DNA of 64,000 nt from Pholiota molesta (GCA_014925825.1 JACGCK010000005.1:1116001-1180000), one strand, 5' to 3'; shown: positions 37,667 to 49,392, numbered from the stretch's first letter. The notes: a model not told the origin generated them from the sequence alone. Numbers and translations are program-made.

Positions 37667-37752
37667 GCCCGTATAGCTCAGCTGGTAGAGCATTGTACTT
37701 ATGAGGATATCTGGCCATGCAAGGGTCACGAGTTCGACTCTCGTTATGGGCA
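37667..37752 (+). tRNA. tRNA-Ile (anticodon UAU) with a 13-nt intron
   Basis: The acceptor stem GCCCGTA pairs with TATGGGC (one G-T pair), followed by discriminator A. The D arm is GCTC...GAGC. The anticodon stem TTGTA pairs with TGCAA and closes the loop CTTATGA, which gives anticodon TAT (UAU, reading AUA). The T arm is ACGAG TTCGACT CTCGT. The bases 37704-37716 interrupt the loop one base 3' of the anticodon, the standard position for a nuclear tRNA intron. Box A (TAGCTCAGCTGG) and box B (GAGTTCGACTC) are present. Runs of five and six T just downstream (about 37757) fit RNA polymerase III termination. Confidence 0.93.
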
Positions 37753-38071
37753 TTCGTTTTTGTTTTTTACTCGTTGCTTATTTTGCTTTTCTGGCAAAAA
37801 TTAACTGACTCTTGGAATGTAATCCAACTCAATATTATACATGGGTTGAAGTTTGGAGTCTGAAACAGTGAGAATTGTCAATTGTTTAACCAGCTTAAAT
37901 CGCGGGCGACGGAGTTGAACAGGAAGTAACCAAAATAAAGATGAATATTATAGACTCACATATACCAGTACCGAGTATATAGCCTTGCCAAGTTGCAGGT
38001 GAATTATCATTGTGATATGCAAACACGACTCATTTAGATTTCGAGAGGACTAACAACATGTGTAGATTATT
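37753..38071. other. Intergenic between tRNA-Ile and NUR1
   Basis: These 319 bp contain the Pol III terminator T runs and the 3' UTR of the NUR1-like gene. No other feature is seen. Confidence 0.5.
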
Positions 38072-39392
38072 TTAGTCTTCCCAAACATTTACAACCTCTG
38101 ACTGGTGGGTCATGACTGCGACATCCCGACGAATAGGATTCAAACGAGGATTCACAAACTATTTTTAAATCAGTGTGTTATCGTATAGAAAGCAATAACG
38201 AGTTGCTTACTATGTCGTTGTATTCTTTCATCGTTTCCGATGACAATATTTGCTTGTCTTTTAACAGCTGAGTATATGAATGCGTCAAAACATTCAACTA
38301 ATGCTTATTAGTAACTAAGAATGACACGGATGAAATGAAAATATTCACCTGGGCACCTGCTGTCCCCATGATTAGAATCGAGAGTAACCAATTTGACGAC
38401 CCCATGGCAAGCCAAAGCAAAGCGTGTGCAGGAGAGTAAATGCTAAATAGCTCCAATTCCATTTCACTTGGATCCCAGACGTCCATTTCTAGAACTCTAG
38501 ATGTCTTCTCCTTAGGTGGAAGCGGACGCTTCGGAGGTCGCAAGCCGAAGAGAAATCTCCATGAGTATGAGAAGGCATACCAGAGATTCGAACGGATGCG
38601 TTGCGCGACTGTTGGTTGTTCCAACGGTTCCAGGTCTAATGTGGTGGTGACAAATTTTGCGTGTGGCGACGCGATTGGTTCGGTTCGTCGGTGGAATTTG
38701 TAGTTTTTGGTCCGTGTACACAGATAATATGTGTTTAATACTGAAGAGAAGACAAGTAGTAGTGTGATTGGTGTTGTCTGTAAAATTAAGAAATGAGGCA
38801 AAGAAGGAAAATAATGGTCGTCACAGTACTAACCCAGTCAAACCAGGAAGTCCGTCGAACTCCTGATATCCTATCCCAGCCTTCTTCAGAGTCGCGATTG
38901 GCAAGGATAAGAAAGTGTAGGACATGAATAGCGCCTCCTAGAATACGCGCACTCGTTTTTGGTGTAGGAAGTGGCACATTATGAGGGAATAACGCAATTT
39001 CGAACGCAATGGTGGAGGGGAGGTTCTTGACTCTACATATAGGCACATAAGTATAATAAATAGTCAAGGCCATTGAAAACTTACCGCTCGAAAAGGCTTT
39101 TCTTTCGGACGATAGCTTTGCGGGGAGGTGCCGGAGTTCCCGCGCCTACACTCTTTCTTCCTCTAACAGGAGTAGCATAAGGTGGTGGTGCCCTCGATCG
39201 AGCAGCTTCCCAGTCAAATGGAACAGATGAGGATATCGAGGGTGTATCAGCTGGCGAACGATGGATGCCATACGAAAGACGAGTTCTGGGTGTTGATGGT
39301 GTAAACGTGCCCGGCGACGCTGTGGCGTGTATGTCGGGAGTCCTGGGAGATGCGGTGGCGTTATTTTCCTGGGCAAATCGACGAAGAGCCAT
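38072..39392 (-). CDS. NUR1: Nuclear rim protein Nur1-like (DUF2418 family)
   Basis: Nur1 is an inner nuclear membrane protein that works with Lem2/Src1 in rDNA and heterochromatin anchoring in yeasts. The N terminus is disordered (MALRRFAQENNATASPRTP) and basic, ending GRKSVGAG...RKAIVRKKSLFER. The conserved core follows: VKNLPSTIAFEIALFP, ILGGAIHVLHFLILAN and TPITLLLVFSSVLNTYYLCT. Later come IRSNLWYAFSYSWRFLFGL and SPAHALLWLAMGSSNWLLS. The C-terminal exons give LTHSYTQLLKDKQILSSETM and the hallmark FVNPRLNPIRRDVAVMTHQS, then VWED and TAA at 38072-38074. At least two or three membrane segments are visible. Family assignment is firm; the partner proteins are known from yeasts only. Confidence 0.85.
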
Positions 39393-39616
39393 GTAGTGGA
39401 GAAAACAACGGAAAACGCGTGTTTAATGGCAGAAGCAACCTGCTGGACCCTGGTCGTCTACGGTTCCAAAGTACAATAGAATCACGTGTTTGATGAGGCC
39501 CATAACTAGAACAGACTCAACAGATTCCAGATTCTTCATTACACTCGGAAAGGCTGTTGGTATTCCTATACCATCTACTATCTCAAGCCATCTACCTAGC
39601 TCAATTTACTTATATC

Positions 39617-40542
39617 ATGAACATCCGACTAGCAAAGGTTGGTCCTCCTCCATTGCGCCTTGTTCTCGCCATGGCAATCTGAATATCAGGTCAGCGTCCT
39701 CACCGCTTTCCTCTTCCTTTCCGTTCGACCTGGGGATGTGGCGCGCTCTCGGGATATCTATGCCAAAGCCAAAGACGAACGACCCTTATTCTATTGCGAA
39801 GCAATTTTGACAATGCTTAACTATGTTCAATTCCACTGATTCAGGTAGAAGACCTCATGGGTATGCAAGCTTGTAATCTCCAAAATCTACCGGAGAACTA
39901 TATGATGAGGTTCTGTGTGTATCATTCCATGTGGTTCCTGTTCCATATATTGATAATATTTCTGCTTGTAGGGATGTACCACTCAATGACTTGGTCTCAG
40001 ATATCATTTGTTGCTGAAGACCACAAGGGCCGTATAGTTGGATACGTCCTCGCAAAGATGTACGATGGCTCTCCATTACCAATGTCCAGCACAGAAGTCA
40101 CTAATCCACAAACATATCTCCCTAGCGATGAGCCCTCAGAAGAAGACAAAGACCAAGCAATCCACGGGCACGTCAATTCAATATCCGTGCTGCGATCATA
40201 TCGCCGCCTTGGGTTGGCGAAGAAGCTGATGCTGCTGTCGCGTATGTTCGCTGTTAGCCATCAGGTATTGCTAAAGCATTAACTCCACTATTTTGCATCT
40301 AGAGGAAGCCATGGCGTCAATCTATAAAGCCTCATACGTCTCATTACACGTCCGGAAATCCAATAAGGCTGCTATCGCTTTATATCGGGATACATTAGGC
40401 TTTGAAGTCGCCAAGGTAGAAAAGAAATATTGTGAGTCTTCATTTAAAACGATTTGTCATGAACAAATCTTCTAATGGCATGCAAAATAACTTAGATGGT
40501 GATGGGGAAGATGCTCTTTCCATGCAACTTTCACTCAAATGA
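39617..40542 (+). CDS. ARD1: N-terminal acetyltransferase A catalytic subunit (Naa10/Ard1)
   Basis: Naa10 acetylates the N termini of nascent proteins with Naa15 at the ribosome. The first exon encodes only MNIRLAK. After a long intron of about 207 nt come [20 protein letters not shown] and [20 protein letters not shown]. Next are IVGYVLAKM and [19 protein letters not shown]. The R-R-x-G-x-A acetyl-CoA loop is visible in RRLGLA. The end is [40 protein letters not shown] and TGA at 40540-40542. The protein, about 176 residues, lacks the extended tail of some homologues. An insertion (about residues 60-85) with [12 protein letters not shown] is longer than in yeast. The gene is divergent from NUR1 and convergent with SYG1. 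Confidence 0.9.
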
Positions 40543-40665
40543 TGTATCGCCCACATTTTGCAGAATTTGTTATGAAAATATAATATCCATGATGAACAAA
40601 CACACTGCACGGAGTCTCATAACTTTGTCGTCAAGAATGGTCGTTATCGGTCTGTCTATCGCTTA

Positions 40666-43600
40666 ACCTTCAAATGGTGGTCGTCATCGTCATCGTCTTG
40701 GTCGTAATCTCTCCTTCTCTCGTCGATAGCATAAGGCAATGGAACTTCTCGAGTCACGCGATACTGATCCATATTACCTAGATGTTCGTTCTCCAGCCGA
40801 ACTTCAGTATTGCAATGAACACTTTATGTCAACATTTCGACTCATACGCAACCAACAAGAATGCTCACAGAAATTCCACTGCCACCTCCTCAACATTTCG
40901 AGCATCCCAGCAATAAATGAACGCAGCATCATACTTGGGCCAGATTGGGGGATATAGATAATCCAGATAAATCTTATCAAGATATTCGTGACCTTGGCTC
41001 ATATCATAAGTATGATGGCAAAAGTCAAATAATATGAATGTCTTACAATTGCCAAGTAGTACAGCTATGTCAATCGATGGGAGAAATGATTAGCCCATCG
41101 ACAGCTTTCAAGTTTCGGTATATGAGGACTTACGGGAACGTAGTTGGTATATACAAGTTCTGGTCGTAGAAGAAAATGAGGGGACCGTAGGCGTAAGACG
41201 GACCAATCCATGAGAAGATCCTACACCACATACACCAAGACAATAAGTGAGTTATGGCGGAGGACAAAAACCGGGCAACTATACACGAACCCATGAAAGT
41301 GCGTAAAGAGAATAACTGATACCCATCAGAATATACAATGCAAATATTGTGCCATGGTTGATTTCTAGATGTACAATACTGAGTTTTTGTTGAATGAGAT
41401 GGAATAGGCAAAGATTTACGGTGATGGCGCCACATGAAGAAAAACAGATAGAAAACGATTCCACTTCCGTATTTCCCCCCCTGACAAGTGTCCTATCAAC
41501 CACCGGGCTGTGAAAATAACAAAAAGAACAAGCTCACATTAATTAAATGAGTGATGAGTTTTGAGTCATTATAACGCTTGATAGACTGCACGAGACGAAT
41601 GAACAGCGGGAGCGATGCGAGAACGAAGGCGATGGGCCAGTCCTTCGAAGTGACATTGCATTTCTCCCAGTTTTCGGAGAAGCCGTCGACGTAGACACAG
41701 ATGAAAAAGTAGATATTGGATAAAGTAAAAATCAAGCTGCAGAATTGATCCCTTCATATACATAAAAATCAATTCAAGTAGAGTTCAAGGTGGGAGAAAG
41801 TGGACCTACCCCATCCAGAAATCGGTGAACTCGACGTTCTTAGTCCCCGAGACAAATAAACGCGCGACATGCTTGATCAGCCAATACCTCGAGGACCTGA
41901 ACGAAATAGGAAGTGGATTGAAAATCATGACAAATGCAAATAACAGCCATATAAGAGGCCAAGTGGTCGGCGAAAATACTGGGGGTCCTATGAGAGAGAA
42001 GGAAAACCAGAAAGCATAGCAGAGGGTGGCGAGGAGGATTGAAGAATTCTATGAGATAAAGAGGGGCACAGTTACGGATGAGCCTGATGACCAAGGAAAA
42101 AAAGAGGGCCACCTCGAAGTATTCCCGGTGATCAAGCTGTGTAAGGACATCAAGCTCTGTTCGCATTAGTTGAGATCAGCCGGTCGGACTCAACCGATGC
42201 AGACAAGACACCACACACCGAAGATGAATACATAATTAATTCGTGCATTGCCCACACCAATAAATTTATCCCCACCAAGAGGGTGAAGAGCACTGGAACA
42301 AGTATCAAGCCGTAGACGTACAACAAGACGTTCCATTGTGGGAGTACCTCGCGTGTTTGTGGTTGAAATACTGAGAAGCGAAGAACATCAGCAAACGAGC
42401 TCCAGGAAGTCGAAGGGTATGAAGTTGCCTTTAACAATGCCATCGATCAAAGCAGGAAGAGCAAGGCCTAACAATAGGCCCGAGCGAAAGGCACTAAGTG
42501 GTGGTTCTTCGTCGTCCCTCCCCCGCGAAGACGATTGAGAGCTCTTTTTTTGTCTCCACGAACTATCTAAGATTAGAAACGTATTGTAACAGAGAAGAAA
42601 TGATATACCAAATGCGTTAGCATATATCTCCTCCATTTGCGACATCATATCGCGGACAGCCTTATCCGACGCGAATGCGCTTTTGTTGACCTGCATTTTG
42701 GGGTTAGATGCTGTAAGCAAGTGAGTGTAGGGTACTTAAGTCGGCCATACCTTTTCAGTCATGTATTGGTTTTGAGCAGGGATCTGCACGCAGAGGTCAA
42801 CTGAAAACCACAGTCAACGAAGCATTATGTATTACCCTCGTCACTTTCTCAAATTTCTTGAGCGCCTTTCGGAAACCCGTAATGTTGAGAACCTATTTAT
42901 TCCGTGTTTGTGGATAAGACCGACCAAGTGAAAGGCAAAGATGGACGCACTCGATAATTGTGCAACATCTCAAGGCCACTAGAAAGCCAAAGTAAGCACG
43001 ATTTGGGATTACAGCTATAGACTGTTTTGCCTTCCAGCCTGCTCACCGATAATGTTCAATTACTGCCTTCTTTAGCTTCCTCTTTGCGTACAAATAACTA
43101 TCCGGGTCAGCAGAAAGCGGTAAGTTAGTGATTTTAATGTGGTCGTTATCTGCTATTGATTCATTGTCGTTCGTGTCGTCGCCAAAGTTTATTTGCTCTG
43201 CCTCCTTACGCTTGCCGATGGAATGTATCGCTGGGAGGAAACGTAGAGCAGATGTAGACGCTGATTCGCCCTCGACAACAACTTCTTCGTTGGATTTGAC
43301 TTGCAAATTATCAGTTTCAGCAGACAGGGCATTTTTGCCATGCTTCTCTGTCATGTTCCACTTCTTTGACATTTTAACAGGAGGATAGAGGCCAATCATA
43401 TTTCGGAAGGCGGCTGTCATTGCCGCATTCCAATGCTCCTGCGTATGAGCTTCCTTTTTGTGTATCATGAGTGTACAGCCGAAAACTTGAAAGAGAACAC
43501 CTACTAGAAATAGCTTTCGGTGGTCGTTGAGCTCTTTGAGCTGAATTTGCAGCATACGTCCACGGGCCAGCATCTCCTTCTCTCGTGCAAGGTAGAATGA

Positions 43601-44355
43601 CTCAACTTTGTCCAGCTGTGCATCGAGCATCGTGAAAAATGAGACTTCATGTGGAGAGAGCTGGGTGAGAAGCTCATGCAATGGTAGCGCTGCTAAGGGG
43701 TGCGCATGAAGTTTTTGTGACGGACTCGAGGAAGCACCCTTCGACCCTTCTGAGGGCGCGTTAACGCAAGTTGAGGAGTAATGCAATGATGAAAAGAAAC
43801 GCACTCATACTTGAGAGACTTTTCCCCCGAAACGCTTTGAAGCTGGAAATACCAAGTGATCCTCGTCTCCTTCCTGAAGCAATAGACCTGGGATTTCCAC
43901 GTTCGCTGGGTGCATCTCCACGACCACTATCCTTCTCCTGTGACGCGACACGCTCAAGAGCAAGGTCAATAGACCTTTCAAATTCTTCTGAGTCAGCATT
44001 AGAGGCCTGTGGCGCATCTGGTGGGGATGGTGGCTCGTCAGGGGAGTCGCTCGAAGAGGCATAAAAGCTTAGGCCTTGTTGGGCCTTTCTTATAGCAGTT
44101 ATCCGCTTCTTCAGCCCACGATAGTCTCTACCGAACAAGAAAAGCATTAATCATATACTTCACAACATTGATAAGAAGGCGCACATGTATGCTTTTTTCC
44201 ATTCGGGAGTCTAGCAGACCGCTTTTTCTCAGTCCAAGTTCACATACTCCACAGAATGTGCAACAATACCTGGGTATCACGTAAATATCTGCAGATTGAA
44301 AGTCAAAAAACAGGGAAACCAGTCTAAATTCAAGTACTTACTGTGCAAATTTCAT
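40666..44355 (-). CDS. SYG1: SPX-EXS phosphate exporter Syg1/XPR1
   Basis: The family exports inorganic phosphate and senses inositol pyrophosphates with its SPX domain. The start is MKFAQYLRDTQ, followed across short exons by TPEWKKAYIDYRGLKKRI. Correct splicing of 44355-44106 is needed for this. The SPX part includes EVSFFTMLDAQLDKVESFYL and LARGRMLQIQLKELNDHRK. The linker is Ser-rich and acidic. The EXS membrane domain (about 42700-40900) has several hydrophobic segments. The last exons give IAGMLEMLRRWQWNFFRLEN, the EXS signature, then EHLGNMDQYRVTREVPLPYA, an Asp-rich tail and TAG at 40666-40668. Three CACGTG boxes lie 135-185 bp upstream of the start codon. Confidence 0.92.
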
Positions 44356-44837
44356 AGCAAGGATCTATACCATGGGATTTAGGATGACGGAGCTTAGGGA
44401 AAGAAGAATTATTTTACATTGCAACAGGGATGATATAATGGATGCCCCATGTAGTATTCACCGGCCCGATCATCACGCATAACCATAGGCACGTGTAGCT
44501 GTCACAGAGAACAATGTCGGGCACGTGTACACTACACGTGTTGGTTGAACAATGAAAACGGCAAAAAGGGATTAAATCTCCAGCGCTTCGCTTTGCTCTC
44601 AACCACCATTCATCCCAACTTTATTTTCTAGCGTCACCCTACCCCCTACCACGACATATTCCACGTCTATCGCTGAACAAGCTCCCCTCCTTCGCTACAA
44701 CTAACCTTCACCATCACGTCGATACTCCGCCCCTCCACTGTTCCATCCTTGTCGCCTAGTGCTTCTATTAGCGGTTGGTTTTCATTTCTCTCCGAAATTC
44801 CACTTGCTGATGCCGTTCCACAGAAAGGATTGTAAGG
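44356..44837. promoter_or_regulatory. Divergent promoter of SYG1 and the coiled-coil gene
   Basis: These 482 bp lie between opposite start codons and contain a cluster of three CACGTG motifs (see separate entry). No further gene is seen. Confidence 0.6.
44490..44540. promoter_or_regulatory. Cluster of three CACGTG E-boxes
   Basis: CACGTG occurs at 44490-44495, 44522-44527 and 44535-44540. This hexamer is the core site of bHLH factors such as Pho4 (phosphate starvation) and Cbf1. Its position upstream of an SPX-domain phosphate transporter makes Pho4-type control the likely reading, but this is inference. Confidence 0.6.
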
Positions 44838-46193
44838 ATGGCCCAACCCTCTTCCTCCCACCATGAAGAACGTCGTCACCGCAGCGACCGCGAGCGCGAG
44901 CGATCGTCATCTCATCACCATCGAACCATCTCGTCTACTACTCTGCTACTCGTCTTGTCGCTTGTTTTGGCCGTACTTGCTGTCATGCTATCTTTACCTT
45001 CTAACTCGACCGGATCGGGTGAGACATCGAATTCAGGTGTCCTGAGTTATCTTACACCCAAGAGAACGCAGGCCCTGATCGCTCGCGAGAGCGCTGTTGC
45101 TGTCCGTGAGGCGGAAGTTGCCCGCCGCGAAGCTGAGCTTCTTGCAGGCGCTCCAGGCGGCGTTGTTCCTTCTCCATCTCCTATCCTTTGCCCTGCGTGT
45201 GTGTCCACCACCATCACTGTCACCGACATTCCTCCTGTGCAAACTATTATCAAGGAAATTGTTAAGGAAGACTCTTTAGCCCCTCCCAACTGGGGAGGTC
45301 CCCGCGCTGAAGAAATTCTTGACCGCGAACTCAAGATTGCCGAAAGAGAGCGTGATATCAGCAAGCGCGAAGAGAATGTCAATCGTCGGGAACACGACGC
45401 TTCTCGTCGTGAAGGCTGGATTATGGAACAACTTATGTAATTTCATTTCCCCATTGTTGTTTGTGAGCCAGCCTCATTATTTTCTCACAGTGCCCTTGGA
45501 AATGCGGACCCTCAAACTGTCGAGGACGAATATGCCTACGAGCCCGTATCTGCGAAGAGAAAACCCAAGGTACCGCCACCTTCCCCGCGCCGCTCCGAGC
45601 TTTGAGACGAGGGGGGTCTGCCACGACGATGTATCCAGTCCGTATCCATCCCTCACGCCCCTTCTCTGCCCTCCTCAGTCCGGGCTTGGGGGACCACGGT
45701 GCTTCTATCTCGTCCCCCTTGTCCTTAGCTGCAAACTGTCAATCAATTGTATAATATGACGCGCCTCGATCATAAGTTTATGAATGTCGATCTTGATCGA
45801 GTATTCGATCGTGGTGGAACCACGTGATGGCGTTTTATTGCAATTGATCGACAGTTTGAAACTCCTTTCCCTCATCGTTCGTTTGTTAATTAGATTGCTG
45901 ATTACTCTTATCTTCTTCAGTACCAAGAACTTCCCCCAATGATCGTATCAGAAGTATCCTACGAAACCCAAACTAAAACCGTTGTTCAAACCGAAACCGT
46001 TACTGTCCCTCCTCCTGCCAACACACGTCTTGCCGCCTTCCCCACCCCAGAGGCCGCCAGTCAATCGTCCACGCCGTCAAGTCCCCGCACGACCGCAGTC
46101 GAAGTAGTCACTGAAGAGCGGGATCACCAAAAACCACGGACCATCGTTCGTGGACCTCAGCGACTCCCCACTCGATGGTTTGGCAACTGGTAA
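44838..46193 (+). CDS. Unrecognised single-pass membrane protein with charged coiled coil
   Basis: I do not recognise a family. The start is MAQPSSSHHEERRHRSDRER, a basic His/Ser/Arg-rich segment that would face the cytosol. One membrane helix follows at about residues 30-53 (TTLLLVLSLVLAVLAVMLSL). Then come two charged heptad-like stretches: RESAVAVREAEVARREAELL and LKIAERERDISKREENVNRR. Between them is a Cys pair in ILCPACVSTTI. Exon 2 joins as IALGNADPQTVEDEYAYEPV. A 351-nt intron (45570-45920) precedes the last exon, YQELPPMIVSEVSYETQTKT to LPTRWFGNW, with TAA at 46191-46193. Such an architecture suits a scaffold or tether. Exon assignment rests on frame continuity alone. Confidence 0.7.
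45732..45858. repeat. Inverted repeat inside a 351-nt intron
   Basis: The arm at 45732-45749 (CAAACTGTCAATCAATTG) matches the reverse complement of 45841-45858 with one mismatch. About 90 bp lie between the arms. The intron is about six times longer than most in this window, so this may be an inserted miniature element. Confidence 0.65.
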
Positions 46194-46584
46194 ATAAGTA
46201 TCTGGGTGTATCTTGTTATATTATACTTCTGCTTTATGACTCCTGATGTTATACCTATGTGTTTTTTCTTTCTTGCTTTCCCACTGGACTGTTAACCCTT
46301 TTTTCGCATCTTGTCCTCCACACCCCATTTGTTCACTTACACTTTAACATTCCTACGTAATGGGCTGATGCAGCCGCTACTTTTGACGGAATTATTCACG
46401 ACCTTGACGCAGACGGAATATCGTAGCTAGTATAGTGTATATACAGTAGTTAGACTTTCCACACGAATAAATCCATAGGGATTCACGCTTCTCTGCTCGA
46501 CTTTCGAATGCTTGTCCAATTTGTTATGTAAGCTAAGAGGCACTAATAAGCGCATCAGAATGCTTGCACGCGTTTTGTCCCAAA
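46194..46584. other. Intergenic before the Phe-tRNA synthetase gene
   Basis: These 391 bp hold the 3' UTR of the coiled-coil gene and the promoter of the synthetase gene. No feature of note was seen. Confidence 0.5.
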
Positions 46585-48086
46585 ATGTCGTCCTTCGCTC
46601 TATGCAGGCGAAGGGCATGTTCTGCCTCTCCACTGCTCTCATGTCTTGCTCTGCGACCGCGACTCTTCGCCGCTCGACTTGCCACTATTGCCCCCAAAAC
46701 TCATATAGAAATCCTTGGCCAGCGCTTTCCAGCTGACGACTTCACTAATATCACCCCTGCAATTATCTCCAAAACATCTTCGCAACTACATCTCAAGCAT
46801 TCACATCCTTTAAGCACACTTCGTGAACTAATCGAGTCTGCCTATCCTGACTTTACTCACGCGTCATCTATCTCGCCGCTTGTCACGCCTTTCAAGAACT
46901 TCGATGAACTCTCGTTCCCTCTGGACCACCCAGGCCGTGCAGTGACGGACAGCTACTATGCAAATAGGAACATGATGCTCCGCACCCATACGTCTGCCCA
47001 TGAGGTTGAGATGTTTCGCAAAGGGGAAACGAAATGGTTGCTCACTGCAGACGTGTACCGCCGCGACGAAATTGACGCATCCCATTACCCTATATTCCAC
47101 CAGTGGAGGGCGCCCGAATATTCAACGCGGATGCGAGTGGACTGAAAGAGGTCGAGGAGGATAATGAACGGCTCTCCAGCCTCCTTGCTTCGGCGAACAT
47201 TGTCATTGAGGACATTCCTCACATCTCCCTACAAACCCTGTGCAACCTGATCACGACCCTGTGTTTTCCGAGCTCGTCGCGAAAAACCTCAAGCTCTCCC
47301 TCAATAATCTTATGCTGAAGATCTTTGGCGGCGTGGCAGGAATTAACAAGGAACACCCTCTGCGCGTTCGGTGGATTGAGGCTTACTTCCCGTTTACGAG
47401 CCCGAGTTTCGAGGTGGAGGTCTTCTTCCAAGGGAAATGGCTGGAAATCCTAGGGTGCGGTGTAGTTCGACAAGCGACACTGAACACGGCTGGTACGTGC
47501 TAACCATGATGTACTCACGGCTTAGTATTGATACTCTGCGTAGGTGTCCCGAATAAAATTGGTTGGCTTTCGGACTTGGGTTGGAACGTATAGCCATGGT
47601 TCTATTCTCCATCCCCGATATTCGTCTTTCTGGTCCGAGGACAGTCGTTTCCTTTCGCAATTTCAACAAGGCAAAATCAATGTCTTCCAGCCTTATTCCA
47701 AATACCCATCATGCTTCAAGGATGTGAGCTTCTGGTTATCGCCGGATAGCGCTCTCCACGAGAATGATTTCTGCGACGTGGTTCGTGATACAGCTGGGGA
47801 CTTGGTCGAAGATGTTAAAAGGGTATGGTTTGCACTGTTGGTGAATATAATGGTAGCGCTAATATTGTTTGCAGATTGATCACTTCGTTCACCCAAAAAC
47901 TCAACGCACGAGTTTGTGCTATCGTATAAACTATCGTTCTATGGATAGGTGAGTTTCCTGCATGACCTATGACCTCGCCCCCTGACATTGGCTGCTCTTA
48001 GGTCGCTTTCAAACGATGAAGTTAATCAAGTGCAAAACCAAGTCATTGCGCGACTCAAAGAACAGTTCGCTGTAGAGATCCGATGA
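46585..48086 (+). CDS. MSF1: Mitochondrial phenylalanyl-tRNA synthetase (Msf1/FARS2), with three apparent frameshifts
   Basis: The enzyme charges mitochondrial tRNA-Phe as a monomer. The N terminus, MSSFALCRRRACSASPLL, fits a mitochondrial presequence. Conserved blocks are HPLSTLRELIESAYPDF, THTSAHEVEMFRKGE (motif 2 region), DVYRRDEIDASHYPIFHQ and EGARIF. Then follow NLKLSLNNLMLKIFGG, VRWIEAYFPFTSPSFEVEVF, GLGLERIAMVLFSIPDIR (motif 3) and the FDX-ACB anticodon domain with HENDFCDVVRDTAGDLVEDV. It ends RLKEQFAVEIR with TGA at 48084-48086. The reading frame breaks between FHQ and EGARIF (47103), between HIS and PTNPVQPDHDP (47227-47229), and between NKIGW and FGLGLER (47566). Each break is cured by one extra base. 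Confidence 0.88.
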
Positions 48087-48261
48087 CAGTAGAATTAATA
48101 TTAGATGTATAATCACGCAATTTCATGAACATGACGCAAAGAGTTGGATTGTCGAAGGATTAAAGTATGTGATAATGTGAGATATAATTTTGGAGGGCCG
48201 TCTATACGCGGAGTTCTATCGCCCAACCTGCCCGGAGCTAGAAAGGATGCAGACACCGCTG

Positions 48262-49056
48262 TTATGATGTATCCTGAGCTACTCCCACCTGTGCCGCCCG
48301 TAGTACCCGATCCTTGATCTTGTAACCTATCTTCTGGCAGTCAATAACAGTCCCTGGCTCCTTGCCGGGAACTGGGGCCTGGTAGAGAGCCTCGTGATGA
48401 TTGGGATCGAAGACGTCGCCAGTCGGATCAAATGGCTTGACGTGGTATTTGAACAGAGTTTGCTGAAGTAGCCGTTGGGTCATTTCCACTCCAGTATGAA
48501 GCTCTTTCAGATATGTCGCGTGATCCTTAGGTAGAGGTGGTTCGGGTGTGGATGGGCGGAAGGGTCAGAAGTCGTGGTGTCCGGTTGTTTCAAAGCTTGT
48601 TCTGGAACGGATTTGAGGGCTATCGTTAGGACGTCCACGGTCTCCAGCAGGTCGCCGGCAAATTTGGTAATTGCAAAGTCGCGCGTTTGCTCCTTCTCTC
48701 GCGCAGCATTGCGTTGCAAGTTGAGGAAGTCAGCTTGTAGATAACGTAACCGACTCTGAAATATTCATGAGACGAATGAATCACTGCGAACGGGAAGAAA
48801 ATATTCACCGTTAGGTCTGTCACCTCACCCTCCTTCGCCTTCAACTTGGTCTCCAGCTCCGAACATTCACCCTTGGATTCTTGCTGGCACCTTCCTTCGG
48901 CTCCTCCGAAGGGGTCTTCTCCTCGGAATAACACCTCACACCGAGCCGCGACAGACGCGTTGGGTATCGACCAATGGCTGGTCGCGCGAGCGACCTTGCG
49001 GATATGGCAGCCGTACATGAACGGAAAGTGTTGAGGGAGGAGGCAGCGAAGCTCAT
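48262..49056 (-). CDS. MGE1: Mitochondrial GrpE homologue Mge1, with two apparent frameshifts
   Basis: Mge1 is the nucleotide exchange factor of matrix Hsp70 and is essential for mitochondrial import in yeast. The start gives a presequence, MSFAASSLNTFRSCTAAISA. The coiled-coil stalk has LETKLKAKEGEVTDLT and, after an intron, RLRYLQADFLNLQRNAAREK with EQTRDFAITKFAGDLLETVD. The beta domain is EMTQRLLQQTLFKYHVKPFD, FDPNHHEALYQAPVPGKEPG and VIDCQKIGYKIKDRVLRAAQ. It ends VAQDTS and TAA at 48262-48264. Two frame breaks occur: one at about 48878 (AAT for an expected AAAT) and one between 48545 and 48567, before TPEPPLPKDHATYLKELHTG. It is convergent with MSF1 and divergent from MIS1. Confidence 0.88.
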
Positions 49057-49392
49057 GACGGACGGCGCTTGTCGGGCGTGTAGGTGGTGGGTGTGACGAG
49101 GAAGTAAAAGACAAAAAATAACTGGCTAATTTGTCAGCATCCTGGTAGGAACACGGGCGTGAGAAGGAGAAAAGACCGCATCTCCGACGACGGGTGTGCT
49201 TAAATTTTTGTGCAGAACACGTAGCTTCCTAGAGGCCCCGGTTCCCTCTCTTTTTCTTATTTATTCCACAGCGCATGCGCTGAGCTGCAGTGCTCTTTAG
49301 TTCCTATTTCACTTCCAACCTGGTTGCCGGTGGATCATCAAATTTTCGGCAGAATCCATACGGCTCTCCGGACCCGTGTTTAAGGAGCGTGC
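49057..49392. promoter_or_regulatory. Divergent promoter of MGE1 and C1-THF synthase
   Basis: These 336 bp separate two divergent genes, both with mitochondrial products. No TATA box or repeated motif stands out. Confidence 0.5.
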
